From positions 81,197,769 to 81,261,768 of the forward strand of contig OZ035997.1 in assembly GCA_964035015.1 (NCBI GenBank): 64,000 bases of DNA, read 5' to 3'. Numbering within the stretch: position 1 is the stretch's first letter; each line of letters begins with the position of its first letter. Shown here piece by piece: positions 1 to 39,139 of the stretch. Position numbers and translations under genes: made by a program. This stretch comes from Corallium rubrum. Lineage: Eukaryota > Cnidaria > Anthozoa > Scleralcyonacea > Coralliidae. Under the pieces are notes generated by a model, which did not search any database, was not told the DNA's origin, and worked only from the letters and a program-made list of their open reading frames with translations.

Positions 1-830
1 TTAAAGTAAATTATTGGGTTGTTCGTTCCATAATTACAAAGCACGGTTAAAAGAAACGCCAAAAATTGGCACAAAATGGTTTTCGCTTTAATATCTGTGC
101 TACGAAAATCATCCGTTCAGTCATACCTGCTGTGTTATTCTTGGCCTTGGACCATAATTATTATGATTTTGCTAATTAATGTTTCACAGCGCGTCATACG
201 CCAGTCTAAACGTGCACATATTAAATCATAAGCCCTTCGTAATTATAATAGGCGTTCATGCACTCGAGCTTGAGGAATTTCTTTGGAAAACTATAGTCAG
301 ATTGTCTTCATTTGTGTGATATATCTATTTAATGCATTTTTTCATTGTTTTGAAGAGCTTGTTATTTTTAATATATAGCGTCACTCACTTGAACCAAACA
401 GGTTATTATTGTGTCTTGAGGTTATTATTGCTTAATAACCTCCTCCGCCTCATTGACCCCAATAATGACCTGCTGTTCTAAAATGCATTAAATTGCGCTC
501 GGCGCATTATTTTTACGAAGACCGAGGAGCTCAGCCAATTATCCCATACTTAATTTATTATTGAGTCGGTTTTCTTTGATGTACCGCGGGCTGTTTCTAG
601 CATACAGCCCTTGAATACTAATTAGATAAGAAATGAAGAAAAAAACTAGGAAAATCTTTGTCCAAGGTAGAAAAAAAAGACAAAACTTTGTTGGAAAACC
701 TCCTCAATAATAAATTAAGTCAGATAAATCCCTCGAACGTCGGGCTGTATGCGATATACAGCCCTCGGACGCTTCGTATATGCGTATAGAGCATACAGCC
801 CTCGTTCTCGGGCTTTATCTCTTACTTAAG
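1..830. other. no gene seen; AT-rich sequence with short palindromes
   Basis: No supportable coding region. Around 720-810 the motif ATACAGCCCT recurs in both orientations, which suggests a degenerate hairpin element. Confidence 0.5.
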
Positions 831-983
831 CCTGGTTCTCATACGGTCGCCGATCGTCGGCGATTTGTGATTTAGATGCATGTTAAAACGGGAAGTGCAA
901 CAATACAGAAAAGCAATGCTTTTATTCTTTTACTTAACATGCTGGGTCGGCGACGATCGGCGACATATGAGAACCTATCCAGG
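831..983. mobile_element. short hairpin MITE
   Basis: The left end CCTGGTTCTCATACGGTCGC and the right end ending GAGAACCTATCCAGG are inverted copies, with GCCGATCGTCGGCGA repeated inside each arm. The element is small and non-coding, and its superfamily is not evident. Confidence 0.6.
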
Positions 984-1049
984 ATAACCGGGCTGACTCG
1001 TGTCACGAAATTCTTTCCTCGACCGCAAAAGGAGATTTGAATTAATGTT

Positions 1050-1768
1050 AGGGACCGTTCATTATTTATCGGGGGGAGGGGTATGGGTGAGAAATTGCCA
1101 AACTTTCTTTTTTTTTCCAGGTACCCCCCAAGCAAAGTTCAAAAATTTGGTAGCCCCCCTGTTTTTATTTCACATAATTTCAGTGGCCTCCCCCCCCCCC
1201 CTCAACCCTTCAAATCCTGCCATTAATCTTAAAACTAACCCTACCTATAAAACCTCAAAATTCAACCCCATTAACCCTAAACCTAACCTTAACCATAAAA
1301 ATATAACCTTCTTAACCCCCAACCTTAATTCCCACCCGACCCACGCATTAAACCAATTGTCACCTTAACCTTCTCTTCTTCTCTAAACCTCAAGTTATAA
1401 ACCATTCTCCACTACTTTTCACCAACACAATACACCAAGGATGGTAAATCACAACCAGGATCTAAATACCTGAACCTTATGGTTTACTTTTACTTTTATT
1501 TTACATTTTACAAAACAACACAAAACAATTCCAATTAAAGGCTTTTCTGAATGATTTTTCCCAATAAGAAATGTTTGTTTGTATAATAATGTTGATCATC
1601 AAAGATTCTTATCCTTGTTTAATACAAAAACTTCATGTCCCCCCTTAAGAACTTATAAATTATTTCAGGGTCCCCCCAAAAGAAGTAGCAAAAATTTCAT
1701 GTTTCCCCCATTTTCTCACCCACCCCCCCCCCCCCCCCCCCCCCTCCGATAAATAATGAACGGTCCCT
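1050..1768. mobile_element. TIR transposon, non-autonomous, about 720 bp
   Basis: The ends are inverted copies of AGGGACCGTTCATTATTTAT. If the terminus is GGGACC, the flanks on both sides are TTA, a candidate 3-bp target duplication. The interior is C-rich, with long C runs near 1190 and 1723-1744 and telomere-like CCCTAAACCTAACC stretches. No transposase is visible. Confidence 0.7.
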
Positions 1769-2129
1769 TAGGATTCGTTTAATCTAAACTAAACCAACTC
1801 TTCTTTGTAAATTTAGTTTATGTGAGTTTCAAAACCAGATCTAGAGTGAGATCCTAATGAATCGTGTGAGCCCGGTTAACCGCGCCTTAATGAAGAACGA
1901 CAAAGCAAAAACAAAACAAAGACACTGCGGTTTCCAGTCCTCGCACGAAGTACTCGCAAGCTCGCTGCGAGCAGACAGTTGGAAATTTTGAACTATTTTT
2001 TACTCGCGGAAAGTACTCGCGGTAAATAAACCAATCAAAACAAATTATGTCAACATTTCAAACTCGTTAGTAATTCATGAGGGACAAAGGATATCATTAC
2101 TATGTCGATGGTTAATTTGCATGGATACT

Positions 2130-2330
2130 ACAATCTCGTTCTCAGAGCCCACGTTCCCCTTACCCAGCGGGCGCGAAACGAGAGGCTCTGGGTAATCCGT
2201 TCACGCCATCACAGGATTCTTAGTTGTTATCTGAAAGAAGAGTTAATATAGAGTTTACTGTGTTCATCAGCCCATGAAAAATCGATGAGAAACGGATTAT
2301 CCCGGAGTCTCTAGATTCCCGTGGATAATA
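2130..2330. mobile_element. degenerate copy of the 44-kb TIR element ends
   Basis: CAATCTCGTTCTCAGAGCCC and the following ACGTTCCCC, GAAACGAGAG and ACAGGATTCTTAG match the terminal sequence of the TIR element at 44029-44879. GAAACGGATTATCCCGGAG near 2290 is the opposite arm. The interior is nearly absent. Confidence 0.5.
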
Positions 2331-2873
2331 TTGAAGGAGAAACTACATAAATTAATCTAACTTTCACCTCGATTTTCTCTTACAAAACCGATTTGTTTGA
2401 GCATAGTTGATAGGAGGAGATGGTTGGCTTCATAAAATACATTGTTCTAGGGTTTTGTGTACCTGGTGCACGGTCACGGTTGAAAGAAAATTCTATTGCT
2501 TTACCTTTGCGAACTAAGATAGCAGTGTAAAAGGGATTGGGCACTACGTGTTTGTTTTGGCTTCTGGTTCGCAGTAGTTATTACAAATAATGACATATTT
2601 CGAGCCCGATGCTTCCAATAGAAGACGTTTGGGTTCAGTCGTTTCGTCATATCAAATGAGCTTTAAAAAATATTGTGCACGGTGAGGTCAAACCCTGTTC
2701 AACCTCCAAGTGGGTTCTTTGTTCAATATATTTGAAGTTTGCCGGGTTTCCTAGCCATCTCCCTCTATCAACTGTGGTTTGAGGTGCTATATCAAACACT
2801 CAGAAGAGTGCTTCATCAGGATATCCAAACACCTCGAAGTTTATGATAATAGTCAGTTGTTTGCTGTACAAGC

Positions 2874-3290
2874 TGTCCTTAGCTCTCCTTAGCCATCCTT
2901 AGCTTTCTTTAGCCATCCTTAGCTATCCTTAGCTCTGCTTAGCCATCCTTAGGACTCCTTAGCCATCCTTAGCACTCCTTAGCCATCCTTACCTCTCCCT
3001 GGCTCTTCTCAGCCATTTTCAGTTCAGCTCTCTTTAGCCATCCTTAGCTATGCTTAGCTATCCTTAGCGCTCCCTAGCCATCCTTACCTCTCCCTAGCTC
3101 TTCTCAGCCACCTTCAGCTCTCTTCAGCCATCCTTAGCTATGCTTAGCTATCCTTAGCCATCTTTAGGAGTTAGGACTCCTTAGCCATCCTTAGCTATCC
3201 TTACCTCTCCTTAGCCATCCTTACCTCTCCCTAGCTCTCCTTGTAGCTCTCCTTAGTCATCCTTAGCTCTCCTTAGCTCTCTTCAAACAG
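2874..3290. repeat. CCTTAGC-type minisatellite
   Basis: About 400 bp of degenerate tandem units combining CCTTAGCCAT, CCTTAGCTCT and CCTTAGCACT, with register slips. It is bordered by a GTCAGTTGTTTGCTGTACAA segment that recurs at 3411, 3715 and 50010. Confidence 0.8.
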
Positions 3291-3367
3291 CGTATTTATA
3301 TTGGCTAATCCCACAAATTGTCGCAAGTTGCAAGAGGCAGTTAGACCTTGCAACGCTTAAAAAATAA

Positions 3368-3776
3368 GTGCTCAGAGTTTTTCTGAGTATTACTAACTGA
3401 CACAGCTTGTACAGCAAACAACTGACAATTATTACTAACATCAAGCTGCAATTTCTGAAGCTAACCAACAGTATTTAACTGGAAACTTACTGTTACAACG
3501 CGACTTGTAGACCAACAAGTACTTGTAACCGAGCGGTTAAGACTCGTTCCTAGAGGACTGGGCACAGTCTAAGGTATAAGTACCTTAATTAACCTTGCTC
3601 CGCTATCTGAGTTCTAGTGACTCAATGGTTAGAGCGTCTGGCTAGCATTCAGAAGGTTGTGGGTTCGAGTCCCGCTTAGAGCTCAGAGTTTTTCTGAGTA
3701 TTACTAACACAGCTTGTACAGCAAACAACTGACTATTATTACTAACATCAAGCTGCATGCAATTTCTGAAACTAAC
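3368..3776. repeat. direct repeats flanking a tRNA-like unit
   Basis: A segment of about 90 bp beginning AGAGTTTTTCTGAGTATTAC and running to CATCAAGCTGCAATTTCTGA occurs at about 3371 and again at about 3686. The same segment forms a hairpin at 49920-50035. Between the two copies lie a degenerate tRNA-like stretch (about 3525-3595) and a better one at 3611. Confidence 0.65.
3611..3683 (+). tRNA. tRNA-Ala(AGC)-like cloverleaf, possibly a SINE head
   Basis: A 73-nt cloverleaf can be drawn. The acceptor is GTTCTAG with TTAGAGC, the D stem is ACTC/GAGC, and the anticodon stem is TCTGG/TCAGA around loop CTAGCAT (U33, anticodon AGC). The T arm is GTGGG-TTCGAGT-CCCGC. Pair 3:70 is T:A rather than the G:U that marks functional tRNA-Ala. 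It sits between repeat copies, so a retroposed tRNA-derived unit is as likely as a working gene. Confidence 0.5.
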
Positions 3777-3833
3777 CTCGAAGTTTGTTAAAAAAATCTC
3801 GGCTATCGCTCCATCAGCCGCGAGTTATTACAA

Positions 3834-4816
3834 TGAGCTGCGTTTGGTGGAAATACAGTGGAAACCGTGCAAGTACTCGCAGCGAGCTGCGTTTGGTGGA
3901 AATACAGTGGAAACCGTGCAAGTATTCACAACGAGCTGCGTTTGGTGGAAATACAGTGGAAACCGTGCAAGTATTCACAACGAGCTGCGTTTGGTGGAAA
4001 TACAGTGGAAACCGTGCAAGTATTCACAGCGAGCTGCGTTTGGTGGAAATACAGTGGAAACCGTGCAAGTATTCGCAACGAGCTGCGTTTGGTCGAAATA
4101 CAGTGGAAACCGTGCAAGTATTCGCAACGAGCTGCGTTTGGTGGAAATACAGTGGAAACCGTGCGGGTACTCACAGCGAGCTGCGTTTGGTGGAAATACA
4201 GTGGAAACCGTGCAAGTATTCGCAACGAGCTGCCTTTGGTGGAAATACAGTGGAAACCGTGCAAGTATTCGCAACGAGCTGCGTTTGGTGGAAATACAGT
4301 GGAAACCATGCGAGTACTCGCAGCGAGCTGCGTTTGGTGGAAATACAGTGGAAACCGTGCAAGTATTCGCAACGAGCTGCGTTTGGTGGAAATACAGTGG
4401 AAACCGTGCGAGTACTCGCAGCGAGCTGCGTTTGGTGGAAATACAGTGGAAACCGTGCGAGTACTCGCAGCGAGCTGCGTTTGGTGGAAATACAGTGGAA
4501 ACCGTGCAAGTATTCGCAACAAGCTGCGTTTGGTGGAAATACAGTGGAAACCGTGCGAGTACTCACAGCGAGCTGCGTTTGGTGGAAATACAGTGGAAAC
4601 CGTGCGAGTACTCGCAGCGAGCTGCGTTTGGTGGAAATACAGTGGAAACCGTGCAAGTATTCGCAACGAGCTGCGTTTGGTGGAAATACAGTGGAAACCG
4701 TGCGAGTACTCACAGCGAGCTGCGTTTGGTGGAAATACAGTGGAAACCGTGCAAGTATTCGCAACGAGCTGCGTTTGGTGGAAATACAGTGGAAACCGTG
4801 CGAGTACTCGCAGCTA
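3834..4816. repeat. 49-bp minisatellite, about 20 copies, open in three forward frames
   Basis: The unit starts GAGCTGCGTTTGGTGGAAAT and continues with ACAGTGGAAACCGTGC. It ends as AAGTATTCGCAAC or CGAGTACTCGCAGC, and these two types alternate irregularly. Because 49 is not a multiple of three, each forward frame passes through all three translations. No unit carries a stop, so forward reading frames of about 330 to 390 codons cross the array. Copies are nearly identical, which implies recent expansion. Nothing points to a real protein. Confidence 0.9.
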
Positions 4817-5932
4817 TTTCAATAAACGTTGTCGGTAAGAGGCGTCAAGCCTACGCGACCAGACCGAACGGGAGTATGGGTAGAAATGGAAATTCAATAG
4901 TTGGCCGACTGGCAATGGCGAGTGAGATGTCGAGAGACTGAAATTGGTCTCCCAAGTTTCTCTGAGGCTACTCTTCCCAAGCTAAATTTTTCGACATATA
5001 GCGTTGTGTGGCGTTGTATAGCGTTGCATAACGAGCAGATACTCCCAAATAAATAGCACCTTCTTCAATTGTGATGCCGAGGTTATCAACCATCCAAACC
5101 GCTCGCCACCGACGTCTTCACTGTAAGGTCGAGGCAAGGCTCGATATTGTAAATCGTTATGTGCATGTTTATGTGCTTTTATTGTTTCGGTGAATTCTAC
5201 CCATACTCCCTTTCGGTATGGTCGCGTAGGCTTGACGCTCTCTCCTCCGCAGAGGTTCTTTCTGAGATCGGATATTTCGGGATCGTCGCAGATGCGTCGA
5301 AATCGTCAGCTGGACATAAGGAGTGCGGGCGGAAAGCGAAAGAGAAACAGAAAAAAGAACCTCTGCCAGATTTCTGTGTCAATATGGCGGCATCAGGGGG
5401 GGTATCAATAACTTTTGGAACCGGGTTGTAGAAAACATGTCGAATATAGCAGAAGGTTACACGACCACAGTTAATTGAATGTGTGGACAAACTAGGAAAG
5501 TTCGTTGTTTCAATGTGAGCTACACATCGGCCGATATAAGTATGTTTTAAATATCCTCTGGTTCGACAGTCTTCGTCTGATATATTAAACGGCAAAACTG
5601 AGTACGTTTTGTCTTTTTTACAAAAAAGACATTACAAACATGGCATAATCACTTACCAACAAATATGTTACTAATATAGACGTGGATAGCTTAGTTATCC
5701 GTGAATTATCAAGTCATGCAAGAAACCGACATCTTGTGCAAGAAACCGACAGAAATCTGGCAGAGGTTAAATTTTATTTTCCGTTGGATTAGTTTCGCCC
5801 GCACTACTTATGTCCAGCTGACGCCTCCGAGCATCTCCGACGACCCCCGAAACCTCCAACCTCCGAAATTTAACCTCTGCGGAGGAGAGGGCTTGAAGCC
5901 TCTTACCTACGTTTATTGAAATAGCTGTATAT
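4812..5932. mobile_element. inverted-repeat element next to the minisatellite
   Basis: AGCTATTTCAATAAACG at the left and CGTTTATTGAAATAGCT at the right are inverted copies, followed inward by GGTAAGAGGCGTCAAGCC and its counterpart. CTCTCCTCCGCAGAGGTT at 5240 pairs with AACCTCTGCGGAGGAGAG near 5873. TATGTCCAGCTGACG near 5810 pairs with CGTCAGCTGGACATA near 5305. Related fragments occur at 54065-54100 and 55725-55840. Confidence 0.6.
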
Positions 5933-5995
5933 CACTAATAGACACGCAGTGAGTAGCTCAGCCAATCAGAATGCAGCATTGTAATAGTCCCACTA

Positions 5996-6416
5996 CACGC
6001 GTAAAAACGCACAACGTACTTGTTCACGGTTGTCAACAGGCGTGAACAATGTTGAGCTGCTCGCCGTGAACAAGTTGTCAACAAGTTGTTCACTTATGGT
6101 TCGAACAACTTGTTCACAGATAAATCAACGGTCATGAACAAGTTGTTCCAACAGCACATTTTTTATAGCCAACAAGGTTGTTCGCACGTGATACAACATG
6201 TTGTAACAGCATGACAAAATGACGATGAACAACAATGTTACAACAATGGTGAACATGGTTGATGTATCAACATGTTCTTCGGTTGTTACAACACGCGTGA
6301 ACAACGGTTGTTGTTTCATCAAGCAGTAACAACTTGTTGAAACAATGATGAACAATGTTGTTCATTTATCAATGTTGTTCACATATGTCAACAAGTTGTT
6401 ACAGCATTTACGCGTG
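5996..6416. mobile_element. CACGCGTAAA MITE, copy 1
   Basis: Terminal inverted repeats CACGCGTAAA are flanked by TA on both sides. The interior is packed with GTTGT/ACAAC words such as TGTTCACGGTTGTCAACA and AACAAGTTGTTC, so the whole element can self-pair. TA duplication plus TIRs fits a Tc1/mariner-type MITE. Confidence 0.75.
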
Positions 6417-6606
6417 TAGTTGGTTTATACTAATGATAAACAGCACAATCACATTATTTTTTATATTTTTTATTCAGTATGATATTGTCAAAAGGCAAAT
6501 GACATAACGTCATTTTTCGTTGCCACAAAGAAAGACATCAACTATATATACAATGAAATTTTCACTCAAGACACCACACGTAAACATGCATTCTATATAC
6601 ACTAGT

Positions 6607-6876
6607 CTAAAATACAAAGCAACTGTGAGCTGGGTCAATAAAAAAGTTTGGTCCTTTACATGCACCATAGCCTACTGAGAAATGGTCTGGAAACTCAGAG
6701 TTTAAAGAGCCAATAACAACATACAAGTTGGGCCGGTTAAGGTATTCATTATAGTTCTCAGAGTCATTTCGGTAAAGCGCTGTCAATTCGTCAGAATTTA
6801 TGCCACAACAATATAAGAGAGATATAGTTAGAAAGCTATTATTACTCGGGCTAGTCCAGGTTTCGGCCACTGGTTT
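6607..6876 (-). CDS. hypothetical terminal exon or gene fragment
   Basis: An open stretch of about 89 codons on the minus strand ends in TAG. It begins after a plausible acceptor (TTTATATAG), with AAACCAGTG as its first codons. The translation includes LTALYRNDSENYNEYLNRP and SEFPDHFSVGYGACKG, which has the balance of a globular protein rather than repeat translation. No family is recognised and no upstream partner exon was found. It could be the 3' end of a decayed gene or a captured fragment. Confidence 0.25.
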   Translation of the reverse strand, partial: KPVAETWTSPSNNSFLTISLLYCCGINSDELTALYRNDSENYNEYLNRPNLYVVIGSLNSEFPDHFSVGYGACKGPNFFIDPAHSCFVF

Positions 6877-7818
6877 CTATATAAACTGGATAGGTCATTC
6901 CCTATGGCCAGCAGTCAAACATTTCGTGCCAGTCGCCGACATCTTACGTAGTGAAACATATGACGCATTGCGGCCTTAGAACTTGTTCCCAATCCTAAAG
7001 TTGACTGCCATAAGCAATCTTGACGTCAGCACGGTCAGATGAACCGGGGGAGGAATAAATAAGTACTCTGTGCCGGAGGAGTCGGAAAAGCCGTAAAGCA
7101 AATAACAGATGCCGGTTCGTTTAGTTTTCACTGTTTAACAACAAATACAGTCAAAAGATGGCAAGTACACAACACGAAATATTGTTAAGGCATTAAGATT
7201 ACTATAAAAGGTACAATTTAAGACTTGGAATTGCATTTTTCGTAGATTTTATAGTCTGTTTTTCAGTTTACATAATCGTGAAGTTTCTTCGTTGTCGGCA
7301 CTGAAGAAAAACAACGAAATTTAAAGGTTTTACAGCTCAGTAATACAAAAAAAAAATACCAAGAAATTAGCGTCTCAAACCTTATTGAGTATTTCTTGTG
7401 TCATTACATTCGTTTAACTTTTCTTAAAAAAACTCTTTTTGTCTGTTTTCAATCTACGAAAGCTTATGAACTTCAGTGGCGGCCATCTTGGGTAGTGGTC
7501 ACGTCATCATACAACTGGCACGCAAAATCTGGCCCTTTTTGTCACAATTTTTCATTTTTTACTTCCGCTGCTATTCATGCTTCCGGGTGAAAAGGTTTGT
7601 GCGAGGCGATAACCGTTCCAACATAAAATCACAGCCCGCAGGCGCTTTGAAGTTTCCTGAGTTTCCTGACCATATACCTCAATAGGCCATTTGTATACGA
7701 TGACGTACGATGACGTACGATGGCGTTGGGGGACGACAACTACCAGAATACATCATACTTACAATAATAGAGGCCAAAATATTGGGGCCAAAAGCGCGAG
7801 AAAAATTGAACGCCGCCA

Positions 7819-8370
7819 TTAAGCCGGTTTTCCACTACACGCGTAAAAACGCACAACTTGTTCACGGTTGTCAACAGGCGTAAACAATGTTGTGCTGCTC
7901 GCCGTGAACAAGTTGTCAACAAGTTGTTCACTTATGGTTCGAACAACTTGTTCACGGATAAATCAAGTCATGAACAAGTTGTTCCAACAGCACATTTTTA
8001 TAGCCAACGTTGTTCGCACATGATACAACATGTTGTAACAGCATGACGAAATAACAACGATGAACAACAATGTTACAACAATGGTGAACATGGTTGATGT
8101 ATCAACACGTTCTTTGATGAACAATGTTTCATTTATCAATGTTGTTCACATATGTCAACAAGTTGTTACAGCATTGTTGCAAGTTGTTACAGCATTGTTC
8201 AGGCAACAATGCTGTAACAACTTGCGAGATTTTTACGCGTGTAGGCGGAATTTTGCAGGCGGAGCGGAATTTTTCTTTGTCTTTTCTAACTAGTTGCACT
8301 CGAGAAATCACAAGACAAAGAAAATTTCCGCTCCGCATGGAAAATTCCCCCTAGTGGAAACCGGCCTTAA
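7819..8370. mobile_element. AAGCCGGTTTTCCACTA element, interrupted
   Basis: The TIRs are TTAAGCCGGTTTTCCACTA on the left and TAGTGGAAACCGGCCTTAA on the right. Two compact relatives at 9588-9739 and 29951-30110 show the uninterrupted form, reading CCACTAGGCGA. Here the CCACTA-GGCGG junction is split by the MITE at 7838-8241. Confidence 0.75.
7838..8241. mobile_element. CACGCGTAAA MITE, copy 2, nested
   Basis: It has the same ends as the copy at 5996. The flanks are CCAC-TA and TA-GGCGG, so removing one TA and the element restores the CCACTAGGCG word seen in uninterrupted relatives. That confirms TA as the target duplication. Confidence 0.85.
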
Positions 8371-9587
8371 GAGGAGCAAAGCAAGAATCCAGGCCTTTTG
8401 GAGACATAAATAACATGAAAATGAACAGCCTTTTTCCTTTAATTGGTTAAATCAAAGGAGAAAGAAATTAAGCTTAAAAGGTATTCAGATATGGTAAACT
8501 TTATTATCACACTAATATTTTGTTCTGGTAACACTTCACGAAATACTTATCGATACGGATTTTTTCTGTCTTAGTTATCGAAAAAACCGAGCACAAAAAC
8601 GCCAGTAAAAAACCCTTCAAACACGAGTACGATCTACTTCGAACAGACATTGCACAAACCAATTTAGAATCAACCTTTAATAGGAAACTGGTGAAATTGT
8701 TTCAACGTTTTGGTAACTCGGCTTACCGAAAAGTTCCTTTTGCTTTTGGCAGCCTCCAAGTTTCAAGCTAGCGACGTAGGACGTCCGTCCGAAATGTGTT
8801 CCCAATTCTCTCGCACTTTTGTAAAGAAAACAATAAGTCACCCGGGTCTTTTTTCTCCTCTAATGGCGGCATTCAAATTTCCTCGTACATTGGTCCTATA
8901 TCATGATCTCTATTTAACAATTAGATTATGAGCTCGAAATTTCTATGAGTGAATAGTTGACAATAGAGAGTGGAGCTCGAGACAACTATCATCTCATAGA
9001 AATTGGGAGCGAAATTGAGAGCATGGCCGCGCGAGTACTGGTACTCAACTTCCAACTCGCTATCTATCGCGAATAGATATCGAGTAGAGTAGCCAATCAG
9101 ATTGCAGCATTTTCAATAGTATACTATAGTAAGTTTCTACTAAAAATAAATATACTGAGGATATTGGCAAAGTATTCTGGCAGTTGTAGTCGCGCAACGC
9201 CATCCTACGTCATCGTGACCAATTGACTATAATTGTTTCTACCAAATTATTCCTAATTACACACGCAAATTATTCCTAATTACACGTGCAAACAGATGAA
9301 GGACAGGTCATTTACTTTACATAAGATTTTCTCGCACGAACTTGTCAGTTTTAAGTCAAACTGGGCTTACCTTTGACTCAGGAAAACCCTTAACATTCCG
9401 GGGATAAAAGTGTTTTGCTGTTATGAAGCAAAATGAGGAGAATATGAAGAGAGTGTTCGCGTTGACTTATAAAATTTTCAAACTATCTCGAGTATACTCA
9501 AAAGGTCGAAATCCCGAAAAGTCCAAAAATAATCTACAACCAAGTTTAAAGTGTTTATATATGCAAACGGCTTCTTCGTTCTTTCCA

Positions 9588-9739
9588 TTTAAGCCGGTTT
9601 TCCACTAGGCGATTTTTTTCGCGCGATTTCTTTCGTTCGAATTCAATAGATTTCTGATTAGTTCCAGCTCAGAGCTCATGAGACAAAAGAAAAAGTCGCT
9701 TCCCGCGAAAAAAGTCGCCTAGTGGAAAACCGGCTTTAG
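9588..9739. mobile_element. AAGCCGGTTTTCCACTA MITE, compact copy
   Basis: Inverted ends TAAGCCGGTTTTCCACTAGG and CCTAGTGGAAAACCGGCTTTA enclose about 115 bp. That interior is itself palindromic (GCGATTTTTTTCGCGCG against CGCGAAAAAAGTCGC) around CAGCTCAGAGCTCATGAGAC. Confidence 0.8.
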
Positions 9740-9884
9740 TCGGCATGTTTTAAGTGCCTATGAAACGAAAATTAAGTTTGTCTTATTTGAAAGAACACTT
9801 AATTCAGAATCATCCTCAGCGACATGAGAAAATTTTTCATGATGTCTTACACTGCTAAAGTCAACCGAAAAATTTTTTTCGGGT

Positions 9885-9955
9885 GACTCGAGCGGGATTT
9901 GAACTCGCACCTTCGGGATTCCGGTCCACCGCTCTGCCTGTTGGGCTAACGAGCC
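9885..9955 (-). repeat. tRNA-like unit (SINE head), copy a
   Basis: Read on the minus strand it resembles the cloverleaf at 10264-10334, sharing the D-stem region, CCGGAATCCCGAAGG and the T arm GCGAGTTCAAATCCCGC. The T33 position is not canonical, so it is treated as a SINE. Confidence 0.55.
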
Positions 9956-10073
9956 GCACAGGGATTGGAGGCGAGTTCTATCCAACTTAAGTGCACGAGA
10001 TATTCTCGCGACAACTTAACGCTTATCCGTGAGGACGTGCAGTGTTTCAATTATAATTCAGAATCATCCGGCT

Positions 10074-10147
10074 GACTCGAGCGGGATTTGAACTCGCACC
10101 TTCGGGATTCCGGTCCGCCGCTCTACCTAGTGTTGCGCTATCGAGCC
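10074..10147 (-). repeat. tRNA-like unit (SINE head), copy b
   Basis: A second minus-strand copy. With the plus-strand copy at 10264 it forms a hairpin of about 260 bp whose stem includes CTTAAGTGCACGAGATATTC. Confidence 0.55.
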
Positions 10148-10263
10148 ATCCAACTTAAGTGCACGAGATATTCTCGCGACAACTCCTCACGGATAAGCGT
10201 TAAGTTGTCGCGAGAATATCTCGTGCACTTAAGTTGGATAGAATTCGCCTCCAATCCCTGTGC

Positions 10264-10334
10264 GGCTCGATAGCTCAACAGGTAGAGCGGCGGACCGGAA
10301 TCCCGAAGGTGCGAGTTCAAATCCCGCTCGAGTC
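10264..10334 (+). repeat. tRNA-like unit (SINE head), copy c
   Basis: Acceptor GGCTCGA pairs with TCGAGTC and the D stem GCTC pairs with GAGC. The T arm is GCGAG-TTCAAAT-CCCGC. The anticodon stem is poor and loop CCGGAAT lacks U33, so no amino acid is assigned. Internal A and B boxes for RNA polymerase III are preserved. Confidence 0.55.
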
Positions 10335-11383
10335 AGCCGAAAACTTTTTCGGTTGACCTTAGCAGTGTAAGACATCATGAAGAACACTTAAAATGATAGA
10401 GTAACATCTTTTGCAGTTTTTCGTTTCCTTGCTTTGTTCTTGGGATATTTTGGTTTGTTTGATATGCAAATTAAACATTTTGACGTCGTAGGTGCATAAT
10501 GAGCTATCGGAGAAGGTTAGATATCTTTTCTATTATCAAACCAAATTAATTTGAATGAAGCACGTTGATGTGTTTCGCCCACAACACTAAACATGTAGAT
10601 CTTCAAGTGATTATTATATTTGATAATGGCAAAGATATATAACTTTTTCGATAACTCATGCACATGTGACGTCAAAATGTTTAATTTACATATCAAACAA
10701 ATTAAAATATCTCAAGAACGAAGCAAGGAAACGAAAAACTGCAACAAACTTATTAAAGAAATACCAAATGGTTTTCCGTGTTTGGATACTCTGATCCAAA
10801 CACGCGGAAAATTGCGAGACTGGAGAAAAGCGTAACAAAACACGAGCCGTATAGGTAAGTGTTTTTAGCTTTTCGAGCAATTTCCCAAGTGTTTGGATAA
10901 GAGTCTCCAAACACGGAAAAAACCCATTTGGTATTTCTTTTATAAAATAATCACAAGTGAACATGATATACTGTCCGACATTTTCAAAAAATCGTTTTGG
11001 CGGGAATTTTCCGCGTTTGGATACTCTGGTCGAAACACGGCAATTGACCAATCAGGGCTCGCGTAGTATACATGTCATTTTATAATCTATAATCTTAAGT
11101 GTTCTTTCAAATAAGACAAACTTAAATTTCGTTTCATAAACACTTTAAGTTATAGGTTTAAAGTTATGGAACTAGAATTAGGCGTTTTTGTCTACATAGG
11201 ACTTTGTAAAACTCACTTAATAAAACGACACAATCTAGTTTTAGACTCCTCTGCATTTCGACCTTTCGAGTATACTAAAGAAAGACGACGTTAGAAAATT
11301 TTCAACAATGTCGATGTATTCGGTCACTATCAGTGTACGACTAAAGAAAAAGCACCAAACCATGTTCTTCGTCCACAAGCTCT

Positions 11384-38953
<27,570 letters not shown>

Positions 38954-39139
38954 CTTCCTGGCATAGACAGGCTACATCTACGCAGGAAGTGTATTTTAAA
39001 ACTAAGTGTGACTCCTTAAATCGACGAGAAAAATCTTCAACGAGATCGCCATCTTTGTCTTTCAACAAAATACCAAAATACAACATGGAGGATGACCGCG
39101 AGCGAGCGGTTTGGGACTGGGTCGGCACAGGGAGCCCAG

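Larger units (their letters stand above)
7682..9231. mobile_element. outer TIR element of a three-level nest
   Basis: The left end runs from AATAGGCCATTTGTATACGA through ATGGCGTTGG to ACTACCAGAATAC. It is mirrored at the right by GTATTCTGGCAGTTGTAG, CAACGCCATCCTACGTC and AATTGACTAT. The arms are about 60 bp. The interior contains the elements at 7819-8370 and 7838-8241. A related arm pair is at 54090-54130 and 54405-54480. Confidence 0.65.
9748..11150. mobile_element. TIR element containing tRNA-like SINE copies
   Basis: AAGTGCCTATGAAACGAAAA and TTAAGTTTGTCTTATTTGAA at the left are mirrored near 11100-11150. A related element with the same ends lies at 49584-50153. Similar internal words (ATATCTCAAGAACGAAGC) occur in both. 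The tRNA-like units at 9885-10334 lie inside. Confidence 0.6.

Noticed and set aside
3834..4816. CRISPR-like array
   Set aside because: Units abut with no unique spacers, and the genome is eukaryotic. It is a minisatellite.
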